Made by a program: the position numbers and the translations under genes
The notes under the pieces: generated by a model
Database searches by the model: none
Seen by the model: only the letters and a program-made list of their open reading frames with translations
Told to the model about the DNA's origin: nothing
Part shown: positions 36,291 through 48,400 of the stretch, piece by piece
Layout of the letters: each line of letters opens with the position of its first letter
Position numbering within the stretch: position 1 is the stretch's first letter
From: Beta vulgaris subsp. vulgaris
Lineage: Eukaryota > Streptophyta > Magnoliopsida > Caryophyllales > Amaranthaceae
Assembly (NCBI RefSeq): GCF_026745355.1
Contig: NC_079209.1
Location: forward strand, 47,693,461-47,757,460
Direction: 5' to 3'
DNA length: 64,000 nucleotides

Positions 36291-37174
36291 GTGGCGGAAC
36301 CACTAAGTAACAAGGGTAGCATGTGCTACCCCTGAATTTTTTCAAAAAAAAGATTTATTATCTTTGCTTTTGCACTGCTTGACATATAAATAGTATAGCG
36401 CTGTTGGTTAATTTGAAAGTTGAAAAAGTTCATAGTAAATGTGGAGAGCCCCGTGTTCGAAAGTCCACAGCTCAACTTTTTATTACTTAATTGTGTTTTT
36501 TTTCTTTCCTTAAGTACTACTTGTATTGTAGAGTTGTTTGTTAATAATTATCTTTGAAATATGTGATGCACAGGTTTAAAGAAGAATAAAATTTACTTTT
36601 TTTTCTTATATTTTATTTGCTCTTAACAAGTAAAAGTTCTTTTATGCAAAAATTTCCCAACATTAAAGATATGAACCCTTCACCTTATTTTTTGTTATAT
36701 TAGGAGTATTATATTATTTTTTCAGAGATTTTCTCTTTTTTTTTCTAAACTAATCTGAACCTTTCTTATTTTTTATGAACTTTTCTAATTTTCTTAACTT
36801 TCTGAAAATAAACAAATTTAAGGAGAATAAGACAAACCCTAATCATATTAGGTGATTTATAAGTTAATAAAAACATAGCTATATAGTCATGTGTTACTTT
36901 AAAAAAAAAGTCTAATTATTGGGTGTTAATTATTCAATTTGTCTCAATGTATATTACTTCATCTCAAAACGGTTACTTGAGAAAGATTAGGTATTCAATA
37001 TTATATCTGTACTAAAATATGAGAATTTGATGCCAACTATAATTTAATTGATTAAAGTAATATTAGGTTATACTTAGATTAATGTTACTTTTTGAGTTTT
37101 AAAGTTTCAGTTGGTATTCGATAATAGTGCAATACTATGCTACCCCTAACTCGAAATCGTAGATCTGCCACTAT
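36291..37174. mobile_element. 884-bp hAT-like non-autonomous element
   Basis: Starts GTGGCGGAACC and ends ...GATCTGCCACTAT. The 8-bp sequence GCAACCCA flanks it at 36283-36290 and 37175-37182. Repeated CTACCCCT words lie near both ends (36325 and 37140). The interior is AT-rich with no transposase. The ends resemble the CAGTGGCGGA element at 16978. Confidence 0.7.
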
Positions 37175-37182
37175 GCAACCCA

Positions 37183-37420
37183 TCGGCAAACTCTAACCCC
37201 ATGTCGTCGAACAAACCACCACCGCCACCGATGCCCAAGATATCTGAATAAACCGACGGCCAGCAACAACAAAATCGGATGTTCGGATTTTAAGTCGGGT
37301 CGGATTCGGATTTTCAGAGTCGGATGTCAGAGTCGGAGTCGGGCTCATATTTAAAATCCGACTTCCTGTAGGGTCGGAGTCGGATTTATGCATGATCCGG
37401 TCCAAGTCCGACCCGTTGCC
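37183..37420. other. Subterminal-repeat-like region rich in GTCGGA words
   Basis: Between 37270 and 37415 there are many GTCGGA/TCCGAC and GAGTCGGA words, like the degenerate subterminal arrays of hAT-type elements. The matching other end was not found. Confidence 0.35.
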
Positions 37421-38045
37421 ATTCCTACCCACACCCCTCCCCCCTTACCCCTTATCCCCACTGCCCAACCACCCCCTCACCACCACCACTCCCGAAACCC
37501 CTTCCCCTTTACCCGCTAACCCCCCCCCCCCTCCACTGCTGCTATCGAACTCCCTACCCCTTCCCCTACTGTTGCAAACCCCCTCCCCTGTTGCCGTCGA
37601 ACTCCCTCCCCCTTCCCCTACTGTCGTGAACCCCCTCCCCTTCCCCTTCTGTCGCGAACCCCCTCCCCTTCCCCTTCTGCCGTCGAACTCCCTCCCCCTT
37701 CCCTTGATGTCATAAACCCCTTCCCCTTCCCTGTTGTCGTCGAGCTCCCTCCCCCTTCCCCTGCTGTCGTGAACCAGTGAAGGCGTCGTGAAGTATGTGG
37801 TAGTCTGGAAGCAAGCACCGCATGGGTTAGGGTTTGGGAGGTCAGCGGGGGAAGGGGGAGAGAGTTCGACGGCAGCAGGGGAGAAAGTTCGACGGCAGCA
37901 GGGGAGGGAGTTCGACGGCAACAGGGGAAGGGGAGGGGGATCAACGGGGGAAGGGGAGGTTCAGCGAGGGAAGAGGAGGGGGGCTTTGGGGTGGTGGTGG
38001 TGAGGGGGTGGTGGGGGTAATAGGGGTAAGGGGTAAGGGAAGGGT
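37420..38045. repeat. C-rich / G-rich inverted minisatellite
   Basis: Left arm (37420-37770) is C-rich with degenerate units such as CCCCTTCCCCTGTTGCCGTC and GAACTCCCTCCC. Right arm (about 37830-38040) is G-rich with the complementary units (GAGTTCGACGGCAGCAGGGG). The outermost parts also mirror each other (ACCCCCTCACCACCACCAC near 37470 against GTGGTGGTGGTGAGGGGGT near 37990). The centre is about 37770-37830. The long frames through it are low-complexity artefacts. Confidence 0.85.
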
Positions 38046-38787
38046 TGTTAGGATTAGGTTTTGGGTTAACATATCAGATTAGGATTAGAGTTAGGATTTA
38101 ACTTAGGTTTAGGTTAATTAATTAGGATCGGAGGGGATTAGGGGTTAATGACTCACGAACGTTTAACACCGTTAGTCAAAAGGTAGTTTGGTGTATTTTT
38201 CGAAAAGCGAAGGGTATATGGTGAATTTCAAAAGTTGAAAGGGTATATGGTGCAAATAAAGAAATGGTCAGGATATATGGTGAAAAAACTGTAATTTTAT
38301 TGATTAAAAAGGGAAATTTCATAAATTAAAACATAATTCAAGCTATTTTCTATTGTTATTCTAATACTATTTACAATTTATACTGCTTAACACAGATCTC
38401 TGTTCACGATAAAAACGGACAATTATTGATCAAGACATATTTACATAAAGCAGTATTCAAGTCAAAGAGAAGAGGGCCTGATTCAGAAAGATCTACATAT
38501 TATAATTATACATGACGAAATAATTGGAGAAAGATCTACTGCATTTTATAACTGATTACTAACCTACATCGACTCTCATATCACACTACAGATCACAAAA
38601 TACATGTACAGATTACACGTACAACCACAACAAACTCAGCTATGAAATTAATGAAAGCACACTATACAAAGCAGGTGCCACTAGTTTGTTCAAGGCTCTA
38701 TCCAGAACTAAGATCCCTCTGCCACAACTTCTGTCACACCTCACAACACTATATTGCCTTACATTGCTTCCATGAAAAGCTCCAGCT
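38046..38787. other. Region downstream of CFIm25, with GGTATATGGTG repeats
   Basis: Includes three variants of a GGTATATGGTG phrase at 38211-38285, probably the edge of another TIR element, and the likely 3' UTR of the CFIm25 gene next to 38788. Confidence 0.4.
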
Positions 38788-41700
38788 CTACGTCTCGAGC
38801 ATGTTGAAGGAATATTTCGATAGTAGCTGCGGAATCCCTGCTATAATTGGTCCGTATGTCTACAAAGATCAATTAGAATTGTCAATCTTTGATTGAATAT
38901 TAAACAATACAACATAACATCACATCCTCGGATGAAAATTTGATTACATAAGGGAAAATGATGGGATCATGACTCTTTGTACACAAAAATATTTGGCCTT
39001 TAATCGAAGAAAGGCAACATCGATGAGAGGGACTCTATAAATCAGAACCAGCAAATGAAGATAGTGAAAAGAAGCAGATAATTTGCACATAGTATTTATG
39101 TGAAATAATAGTTTGACACCTAAAGCAGCCAAAATTTTACCCAACCTGGAATTCCAAACTATACATGTAACATTTTGAACACAATATTTTACCTAAAACC
39201 AAAAACTGGGTAACAAACCTGAATTTAATCGACCTGACTGACCAATGTGACAAGTCTATTACCACATTCTAGCAGATTTCTTAGTGTCTCTATCCAATGC
39301 ATTAGAGGAACTACTGTGTATACCATTTGGAGTGTAAGAATTAGAAGATATGAAACAAGGATGCAATTTCATGCAAGTAAAAACCACTGGGCCAATTGCA
39401 TCATAGTAATTCGTAAGACGGTGAAATTCCATGATACTTAACTTAGAACTGGTGTTTCAGTTTAAGCTTTCACTTTATCTGCAACAAACAGATATTCCAA
39501 TTCTCTAGTAACCGAAAAGACAGCATACGGTAAAGTATGAACTGCAACTTTTCTGTACCCCAACTAAAAGGCTCTTCGGACATCAAAAGCCATCAGAAGT
39601 CAGAACACAGGGTATAACAAAGGATTTGGAATATCCTCCTCATGCAGCAGGGGGGTGCGAGCATTGCAAAGTCTGCAGTTTCCAGAGGAAAATACTCCAA
39701 ACCAAAGATGACAGTGACAATGACAATAACGATAACAAAGGCTGGGAAGAGGAAAAAAAAAAGGAAAAGGAAGCTGAAAGGACTAGATTAATTGATTAAG
39801 ACACAAATGAAGTTTTAAGTTCTTAACGGCAGTCAGCAATATAGCATACAACCCAATGCCAAATCCTCACAAAAAGCTAAATCGCATGCTAAACTGTAAC
39901 AATGTATATACCTTGTGGTTGTCATGAACCTGGCACAATGGAACAGCGAGCAGTTTCAAGTTCTTTGGCACAATGAATCTGCGACTTACGGGTAATTTCA
40001 CCAAAAAGAGCTTGGCACACTCCTAAATACACGATAGTCAATTCAGATCAGTTTAGTTTACCAGACACAATTTCTTTAAAAGAATTTACTGATTGATATG
40101 AGTCAATACACACCTTGGGCTTCTTAATATTAGGCGGCAGATATGGATAGAACAAGGTCTCAAAATCTGGCCTCCACCACATTCCAAGGCAATCCCCCAC
40201 CTAAATTTAGCAATTCAACTAATTAAAGTTGCAATTGTATCAAACAATCAAAATTTCTAGAGGTTGTAAACTCCAATATCAAGAGTAATCAACCATTTAA
40301 TTACCTCCCATTCTCTTTCATCACTGCCTTCATCAAGAGATAGCTTCCTTGAAAGCTTGCGTCGCAAACCTTCAATATCTAAAGCAATAGCAGTTTTAAC
40401 AATTGTACACCCCTCTTCAGCATGAAAATTCGTTTAGTATCACAAGGTTTACCTGATTCACCCTCCCTTAAACGACCTCCAGGAAGGTTAAAAGTACGAT
40501 TCCTCACTTGTAGCAATAAGAGATGTGGATGCTTAAACAACTCAACCTGAATAGAATAAACTCTATCAACGGAGCAACACATTTTGTATTTTGACAAAAG
40601 CAAGCAACTTAAATAAATTCCACCAATGGATGCTTAGTGCTTGTGAAAAAGAAAAAAAAAAAGTTAAAAACTGAGTTTATGACAAGCCAAAAGGTTAGCC
40701 ATCCTTGCTGAACAGCTAGCTGGGTATGGGGGCAAAAATGGGGATGGGGACCGAATACGGCAAATCTATTAATTCTTACACAACGGTTACAGCACGTTAT
40801 TAAGTAAAGTACCGTTATCATCCCCAGCACAGGGACAAATCAGGTACACGGAACAGGTAACAAGTGAAGTACCCATGGTACTATCTCGAACACTACCTTA
40901 CTTAAAGGGTCATTCTACAGTAATTGACACTTAGCACAAACCGCCATAGCAAATTAACCAAAAGAGGCCAGTCTAAGACAATCTGACACTAGAATCTTTA
41001 AATACAATCCCTGTAGTAGTAGCTGGTAAGCACTACAAAATTACAATGAGTCCAGAACTACTCGTCTCCATTCATCAGAATCTTAACAAACATAGATTTA
41101 TATGTAAATATAGCTAGACTAAGTGTTACTTAAAACATATGAGAAGTGGAAAACTTCATAGTTGTTCGGTTGATAATTGACATAAACATAGGAAGTGACA
41201 ATTCACAGGAAGTTTCTACTTCTCACAAAATGGAGAAAATAAATTACGTAGGCTCCCTAGGTAAGTGGCAATTTCACTAAAAACAAGACTTCCTTGGCAT
41301 TGGAATTTCCTAAAAAGTTACAATTCCAACATTCAACAAAACGACAACTAATCCCAAACCAAATTTCCCAGAAAACAGCAAATTGCGAACATTGAAATGA
41401 TGTGTATAGAACAACTACTATGCTCAATAGCATTCAGTAGTCAGTACTCATCTTCACTTGTCAAATACATTCACGAGAAACAGAAATATTCAACACGGAA
41501 ACAACTTCGAAACATGGAAAGCGAGGTCCAGCCATTTCTGAGCTTCATTAGCACACATACTAGCAAAGAAAACTTGAATGAAACAGGTTCACAATAACTT
41601 ATTGTACACCGAAAACCATATGATATAATCATTTTTCATTCGATATAGTGCATTTTTGTTTGACATAGTCAGTTTTTATATGACATAATTACTTTTTATA

Positions 41701-42413
41701 TAGTCAATTTTGGTATGATATAGTCAATTTTCGTATGATATAGTCGGGTTTTTTCTTAAATAGCCAGTTTTTGTGCGATAAAATGAGCTTGTGTGCATAA
41801 TAAATTATTGTGAACCCAGTCTACCCAAGACGTTTCGACATACGGTCATACAGATGGGGTTCCACAAACATAAAGGTTTCGAAAACCGGAAAACCTCCGA
41901 TCTCATAGGTAACAAAGCTCGAGGTTCGAAGAAATCAACATGGGTATCAGTACAAAAGGTCTTAAAACAAAGATAACAAGTAACAGGAACAATTTCAGTA
42001 CCCAATTTTAGATATAAACAAGATGAAATAAACAGCAAACAAAAAGGTGGGAATATTACCAAAATTACAGCTTGAACGCAAGTCCTTAATCCACGAGCTT
42101 CATAACTAGGACAAAAAAAAAACACCACCCAAAAAGATTATGAAATAATCAACAGTAGCAATTCAATTGAATTCAAGCATGAAGGAGAGAGAAAATAAGA
42201 GTAGTACTTAGATTTGAAGCGAAGACGGGATTCAGATAACGTCTCATCTTTGGAAGAAAGAGTATCTTTAGAACCGAAATAGTAACGACTCAAAGGGTAA
42301 ATATCCATCACATAATTGGCGAAGTTGTTGCTACTACTGCTACTGCCTTGTTCTGGGTGTTCATTGTGTTTGTTGCTATTTGTAAGCAGTACTACTTCTT
42401 CTTCCTCTCTCAT
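38788..42413 (-). CDS. Pre-mRNA cleavage factor Im 25-kDa subunit (CFIm25 / NUDT21-like)
   Basis: RNA-binding subunit of nuclear cleavage factor I, which binds UGUA elements and guides poly(A)-site choice. Seven exons, minus strand: 42413-42208, 42105-42060, 40546-40453, 40378-40305, 40200-40114, 40022-39912 and 38859-38788. All phases join, giving 229 codons, near the plant family length. Visible blocks: acidic/Ser/Asn-rich N-terminus; MDIYPLSRYYFGSKD (36-50); RGLRTCVQAVI; FKHPHLLLLQVRNRTFNLPG (88-107); Nudix-fold stretch GGRLREGES (107-115); IEGLRRKLSRKLS; GMWWRPDFETLFYPYLPPNI; KNLKLLAVPLCQVHDN; and a C-terminal TYGPIIAGIPQLLSKYSFNM. The Nudix box lacks the REXXEE metal-binding glutamates, as is known for this family, so it binds RNA and is not a hydrolase. 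Intron 2 (about 1.5 kb) holds a MITE. The start is the ATG at 42413; the sequence upstream becomes transposon within about 260 bp. Confidence 0.95.
41586..41816. mobile_element. Foldback MITE with internal degenerate tandem repeats
   Basis: GGTTCACAATAACTTATTGT at the left is mirrored by AATAAATTATTGTGAACC at the right. Between them are six or seven degenerate copies of a ~22-bp unit (GATATAGTCAATTTTCGTAT and variants). It lies in intron 2 of the CFIm25 gene. Target-site duplication unclear. Confidence 0.75.
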
Positions 42414-42676
42414 ATTTTGGGTTTTGAGAATGTTTCTGTTGTAGCAGGAAGAGTGGGGATTTTGGGTTTTATTGTCGTGTTGGAGATGGGAGACGGTGAT
42501 GGAAATCCCGCGAAGTTTGTGGAGAAAGAGAAACTGTGTGTGTGTGTGTGTCGATGAAGTCGTTGAGTTATTTGGTGGGACAAAGAATTAAAATGCTTTT
42601 GGGATAATGACCCTTTCGACTCCCGACAATGGAATGTATAAGCCGAGCTGAAGTGAAAATGATGGTTGAAAATTGT

Positions 42677-43792
42677 TGGACAAAATTATGTTCTTGGTTT
42701 GTATGTTCTGTTATCTATCTTGTCATATGTTATTGTTACTATCATTCTTATGAGATGGTTAGCATTTATTATGATACATTATATTAAGGCTTAAACCCTA
42801 AAGGGTTTAATGTTTACGTTTATGTGAAGGCCCAATTATACTAAGAAGTCCATGATGAAGAGTCAAGGAAAGTCAACTACTAGAAGCCCATAAAAGAACG
42901 CCTATGAAGGCCAAGAATGTTCAGGAGATATAAGTCACATGACGTCAAAGCGTGTACAAGGACGTGGATAACTGTAAACCTAATGAGGAAGCATGCAAGA
43001 TTACGTGGGTAGTGAGACATGATCACTTTAGCGCCAGAAGAGAGCAGTTGTGATTTGAATCATAAATGATTCAAATCGTTTCCCTCCAAAGAGGCAAGGA
43101 AGTTACGCGCAGTGGTGAAGTATAAATACAAGAAGAAGGATCAATTGAACAACAACAAACACAACACATAACAACATGCAATTTACTTCCTTGTAGCTTT
43201 AACCTAGATTAGTCAACCCCCTTATGGGGTTATAGTTTAGTTCTTTATTTTTTATCCATATGAGCCACGAAGGCGGTACAAAGTACAAAGAAGGGGAGGG
43301 GGGATTCGAACCTGTGACCTATCGTTCACAATACCTCAATCTTAACCACTAGGCCAAGACATCCTTGGTATATTATAGTTTAGTTCTTATCCTAGATCTA
43401 GAACATGTACTAAGTGATATATTTGTTCATCTCCAGTTTTAGCCAGAATTCATGGAGGTATCCATCTTCGTGTTTTTCCTTTAATTGTCCAGCCTGGTTT
43501 ATCTTCATGTATTTTATAAAGAATCTTTTTAGAAGTTTGTGATATGAGTAAGAATATTCACCTTTAATTAATAGATTAATTATTGCGTTGTTGTCTTATT
43601 TAATACCTATCGCATGAATTTATTAGACATTGTAGTTCAATTAACTAAAGCTATAACAAAGTACGTTAGCAAGCTTTTAACTAATTAGAACTGGTAACCC
43701 CCAGGGACTAAGACTCCTGTGGTGCTCAATATCTAACTATTGGGTGTGCATTGACTTGTTTGCAAAGTCATCCAACTAATTTTGCACCAACA
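42677..43792 (+). repeat. Gypsy solo LTR carrying a SINE
   Basis: Runs from TGGACAAAATT to ...GCACCAACA with the 5-bp duplication ATTGT at 42672-42676 and 43793-43797. The 3' half matches the complement of the LTR at 2879-3766 (GGTAACCCCCAGGGACTAAG; TTTTGCACCAACA). A SINE interrupts it at 43246-43372. The gypsy LTR itself interrupts the LTR of a copia element whose remainder lies at 43798-44943. Confidence 0.82.
43246..43372 (-). mobile_element. tRNA-derived SINE inside the solo LTR
   Basis: Same family as 23027-23150: A box TGGCCTAGTGGTTAAG and B box GGTTCGAATCC on the minus strand. The bodies differ at only a few positions. A 16-bp duplication, TTATAGTTTAGTTCTT, flanks it (43230-43245 and 43373-43388). 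Confidence 0.92.
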
Positions 43793-43797
43793 ATTGT

Positions 43798-44943
43798 ATA
43801 GTGAGGTAGCTTAGTTTGTGGTCCAAAATAGAGATGTAAAGCATAGGGTTGTATAATATGTTGGATACAACCCTTGTGAAGTAGATGTATGAAATACACA
43901 AAACGTAACACCACTATACACGACTGCTTATCGTACGTACCATGGTATCAGAGCCACCACGTCATTGACGGTAATCTTTTGATTTATTTTCTCGACAGCC
44001 TTGACTGAACCCTAGCACCACCCACGTGAGTTCAAGGGAGGTAGAACGAGATGGGTGACGAGAAGAATGTTGTGTACGACGCGAAAGGAGGATGGCAGAT
44101 GAGCGCCACCTCCCTATATTATATCTTGGATCCGACGACCGGCCTAGAAAAATGTGATTAGTCACGTGATTTTTACTAGAGAAAACTATGTGGCTTGGGC
44201 ACGCACGATGACTTTGTCCCTTCGTGCCAGGCACAAGTTTGATTTTGTGGACGGTAAGATCCCTAAACCTACGGACTCTAATGCTTTACTTGACTAGGAT
44301 ACTGTGCATTCCATGATTGTGTCATGGATGTTGAGAAGTATGGATTCGAAAACTGCAGCAAGAATACCTTTACATGAAAGTGCAAAAGTTTTATGGGAGT
44401 ACCTTGAAAGGCAATTTTGTGTGGCAAATGAGCCACATATGCAACAATTTAAATCGGCCATTATTGACTGTAAACAGACTGATGTGATGAATATTGACGA
44501 GTATTACACCAAACTCATGGGACTTCATGATGAATTTCCTAGATTAAAGCCGCTACCTTCATGTGAATGCAAGAAGTGTGAATGTGGTCTTGCATTGAGA
44601 CTGTCGAAGGAAAGAGAAGAGGATATATTCCACCAAATTTTTATTGGTTTGGACCCCAAGTATGTACCCGTGCGTACCAATCTTCTTTCTCAACAACCCT
44701 TGAGGGAATTGAAACGAGCATTCCAAGTACTATCCAAGAAGAACACTCACGAGCCTTGGTTCGTGGCCGAGAAACTCACGAAAGCATTCAAGCTTTCCAT
44801 GTTGCTGCTGAGCGTGGGAAGGACCGGTTTGATTGAGTTGATAAAAGCAAAATTGTTTGCTCGCACTATAAACAGAAGGGATGTGAAATTAGGACGTGTT
44901 TCAAAATACACGGGTATGAAAAAAATACTTAAATTCGTATATT
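43798..44943 (+). mobile_element. Truncated, decayed Ty1/copia element (LTR end, PBS and gag)
   Basis: The LTR tail ends ...GTACGTACCA, directly followed at 43943 by TGGTATCAGAGCC, the initiator-tRNA-Met primer-binding site usual in copia elements. A gag reading frame starts near 44051 (MGDEKNVVYD). It is broken by a frameshift near 44150 and a stop near 44297, then continues as a copia/UBN2-type gag (LHESAKVLWEYLERQF; CKQTDVMNIDEYYTKLMGLH; HQIFIGLDPKYVPVRTNLLS) before similarity fades near 44750. No protease, integrase or RT follows, so only the 5' part remains. Confidence 0.82.
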
Positions 44944-45427
44944 AAAATCAAAAAATTATGCCTGTAATCGAATTTCAACATATACCTTAATTTGGGGAAA
45001 ATCGAATTTCAATATAAACGGTAGGGCTTGCGTCATGGCTTGCTTGAGATAATCCTTAGATAATAATCGACGGTCTCAATTGAAGAGATAAAAAGAGAGA
45101 AAAACGAGTGTGGTTTGATTTGGGGGAAATTCATGAAGATGATGTTCATTTGAATATAGAGAAAAAAATATTGAATATTCAGATATATGGGTTTGGGAAT
45201 TAGGGGAGTAGTGGTTTGATTTGGGGAAATTGATGAAGATCCATGTTCGATTGAATTGGGGGAAGTAGTGGTTTGATTTGTGTTTGAGAAATATGGGTTC
45301 AGTAGCAGAGCGAATATGGGTTTGTTCAAGAAATTAGAGGAATGACTTAAAAATAGGAGAGTGTAGTCTGTGAAAATTTTTGTCATTAGCTAATATTGAA
45401 GAATTGAAGAGGGAGATAGAGTAGACT
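44944..45427. other. Unassigned sequence between copia remnant and E2
   Basis: Repeats the phrase ATCGAATTTCAA (44969 and 45002) and variants of GTGGTTTGATTTGGGG (45110-45280). No gene recognised. Confidence 0.35.
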
Positions 45428-48400
45428 TAGTGGTGTCAGAAACAAATCTGACTGCTAGGTCAACCTGATTATGACCTGACTTGAATTAACCTGGTTCGAC
45501 CTGTGAACCCTCAGACCTGATCGAAACCTGACCTGGGATTACCCAGACCTGACCGACACCTGGCAATATTATATGCTGACCTGACCAGACATACCTGCAT
45601 TCAAACTTGAACCCGACTGTACTCAACCAGATATTACTAAAATTCAATTTTTTTTTATACTACAAAATTATTTAAATATATTAATTTATAAAACTTATTA
45701 TATTTAATAATTAATTAAATAAAAAATTAAATTACATTTAATTTAAGGATTTTGAATATCATGTACTTGTTTATATTTTCATATAATTACCCAATGTTCT
45801 CATTTTCAAATAATATTAAAAAATATCTGATTAAACCCTATACTCCAAATTTATAATTCTATTTTAATATTCTACCGAAAATTCTCCAAATATTCTACCA
45901 AATTATCTCATTTAATATTCTATCAAATTTGCTACCAAATAATAATTCTCATAACCCTATACTAAAGAACAACATATGAATATGAAATTCATTCTTATTG
46001 AAGTAAAAGTTAAAGCGTATACATACTTAAGTAAAAGTTACAGCAAATTTGAATTCATTGTTTAACTTTACATCCAGAAAATTACAGAAATGAATCTACA
46101 ATTAAGTAATTTACAGAAATTTTGGGCAAAAAAAAAAAACAATTCAGTGCTTGAAATTGCATCTTCATTCTTCACTTAAAAAATTGCAAGGAAGATGTGT
46201 CTTCAACTTCTAGCTCAAATCTTCTATAGAACTCGCTCTTTAGATCTGGAAAATTAGAAAAAATAAAGAAAAATAAAATTCTCGAAACCAAAGTTAATAC
46301 TCCATGATTAACGAGAGCTAAAAGATATTTCTTGTATATCAGCTTCAATCTAACTAACCATCCAACAACAATGAAGCAGGAAGGGAAGAAAAATCAAAAT
46401 CGATACATCTCCCTGTTTTCCCTTACCTGCGGTGGTTTCTCGGACCCACCACCAGTCGCTAAGCTGCAATTTGTTAGGTCGTTAGAGTTATGGCAAGCCT
46501 TGCTCGTTGTCGGCTGCGCGTTGTGAATTTTCTCTCCCCTGTTCTTGTTCGTTGTTGCTGCTCTGTCGTTGCTACCGCTAGACGTAGGTGCTTATTGCCT
46601 TCGCCGGTGATGCGCCATCTTGAACTCAGTTGAAGCCCTTGCTTTGGCGTCTTTGTTCCGATCTTGATATCTTGTGTTGTAGTGCATTGAGACTCATATC
46701 AGTCAAGTGCAAATGCAAATGTATGTAAGCTTTAAAATCAAATTGCTAAGAAATAAAGAGATCCAGAAGAAGCAAACGAACACAAAGTTCATCATATAAC
46801 CATAATTTACACCAGATTGGAACTCAACTTACAAGCCCCCATCAAAGCAGCAGCAGTAGTTTCCACTTTACAGACGAAAGAATACTATTTTTAAGATTCA
46901 AGAAAACATTTGGAAAAAGAAAAACATTGTTCCTAGTAAAATTAGACTGGTATTTAAGAAACGATCAGATACATTCGAGATGATAACATGAGTTGAGAGA
47001 AGTAGGAACTAGGCGGGAGGCTGGGCAAAAAATATGGGTTTGGAGGAAAGAGATGAGGGAAAAGGTGATAGGTTATAAGGCAATCTAACGGTTTAGCTTC
47101 TTTTATGGTTGTATCCAACGGTTAATATTGATGATCCATGTGCTTTGTATTGTTTTCTTATGTGCCCTTGATTCTGATCACCTAACGGTTTAGATTTTGC
47201 CTATTAAATGATTTTGGATTTTGCCTTAAGAAAATCAATAATCCTACCAACAACTAAACCCCAAATCTCATACTTTATAACAACATTTTCAAATAATAAT
47301 CATAATTATCTAAAGTAATAATTAAAATTTTCATAATCTATATTATTTGTTTAACCCAAATTGCTCGTGTCAATTATCTCATTGTCTCATTTGTCGGCGA
47401 ATTGATTAGGGAATGACAAAGAGCATAAACACTAATCGGTTACAGACTTATAGTTATACTAGTTATATTGCTCTAAGGTCATTACTTATGAAACTAAACT
47501 TCTTGAAAAATTACTTATACAACTGTTATTTACTCAATTAATGTTTTGATTGTAGTTATTTATGTGAACTATAGTATAGCAATATGCTTCATATAAAGAT
47601 CTTGTGAACAAGCAATAAGATTTAATCGGTTAAAATCTTGTTAAAATGCAAAAAGAATAGTAATTTAACAAACCTCCCTGTATATTATAATAAACTATGT
47701 TCCTGAATGTCTCCTATCTAAGCTCTACAACTCTATGGTGATTTATTTGTTAAGTTATTATTTTATAGTGTTATGTATGCAAATATCACTCAATTATGTA
47801 ATTGTTTGATTATAATATCTATTTAGTAAACTTATAGTGTAACGATATAACTCATATATATGAACTTCATTGAGTTGATAGTGATTGTTTGTTATATTAT
47901 CATCATAAAGATGATGAGCTTAAATGGAGTATTGTTATGTTGAACTATCAACTTTCATTCATACATTATATTGATCTTATCTAATAATAACTTGTTTTAA
48001 TTCAACTATATAGTAACTAGCAAGTACTTGTTAACTAATATACCTATGGTTGTTACTTGTTAACAGTTAACTTATTGATTTTACTTTTTAATAAGTTATG
48101 GTTAGCTTTTACAAGGGAGAATGATTTGGGGGTATAATTTATTATTATTATTATTGTACAACATATGAACCCTCGTTATGATCACTTATAAGCCTCATAT
48201 GAGCCGTCGTTGTAAACATATGAATGTATGATTGTCATTTGTTATATTATTATAACATATTAAGAGTTGTTATACTAATTTATAATCAATAGAGTATTAG
48301 ATTGGTTTTACAATTATTTTGATATCAATCTTATATTAAAATGATTCAACCTATTAGTATTTATATTGTTATTGTTATTGTTATTGTTAGTATTCCTGTT

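Noticed and set aside
37392..38082. Several overlapping long open frames rich in Pro, Leu, Gly and Arg
   Set aside because: They all come from the C-rich/G-rich minisatellite and occur on both strands with biased composition; no domain is recognisable.
44582..44836. Second open frame in the copia gag region
   Set aside because: It overlaps the recognisable gag frame in another register and shows no domain.
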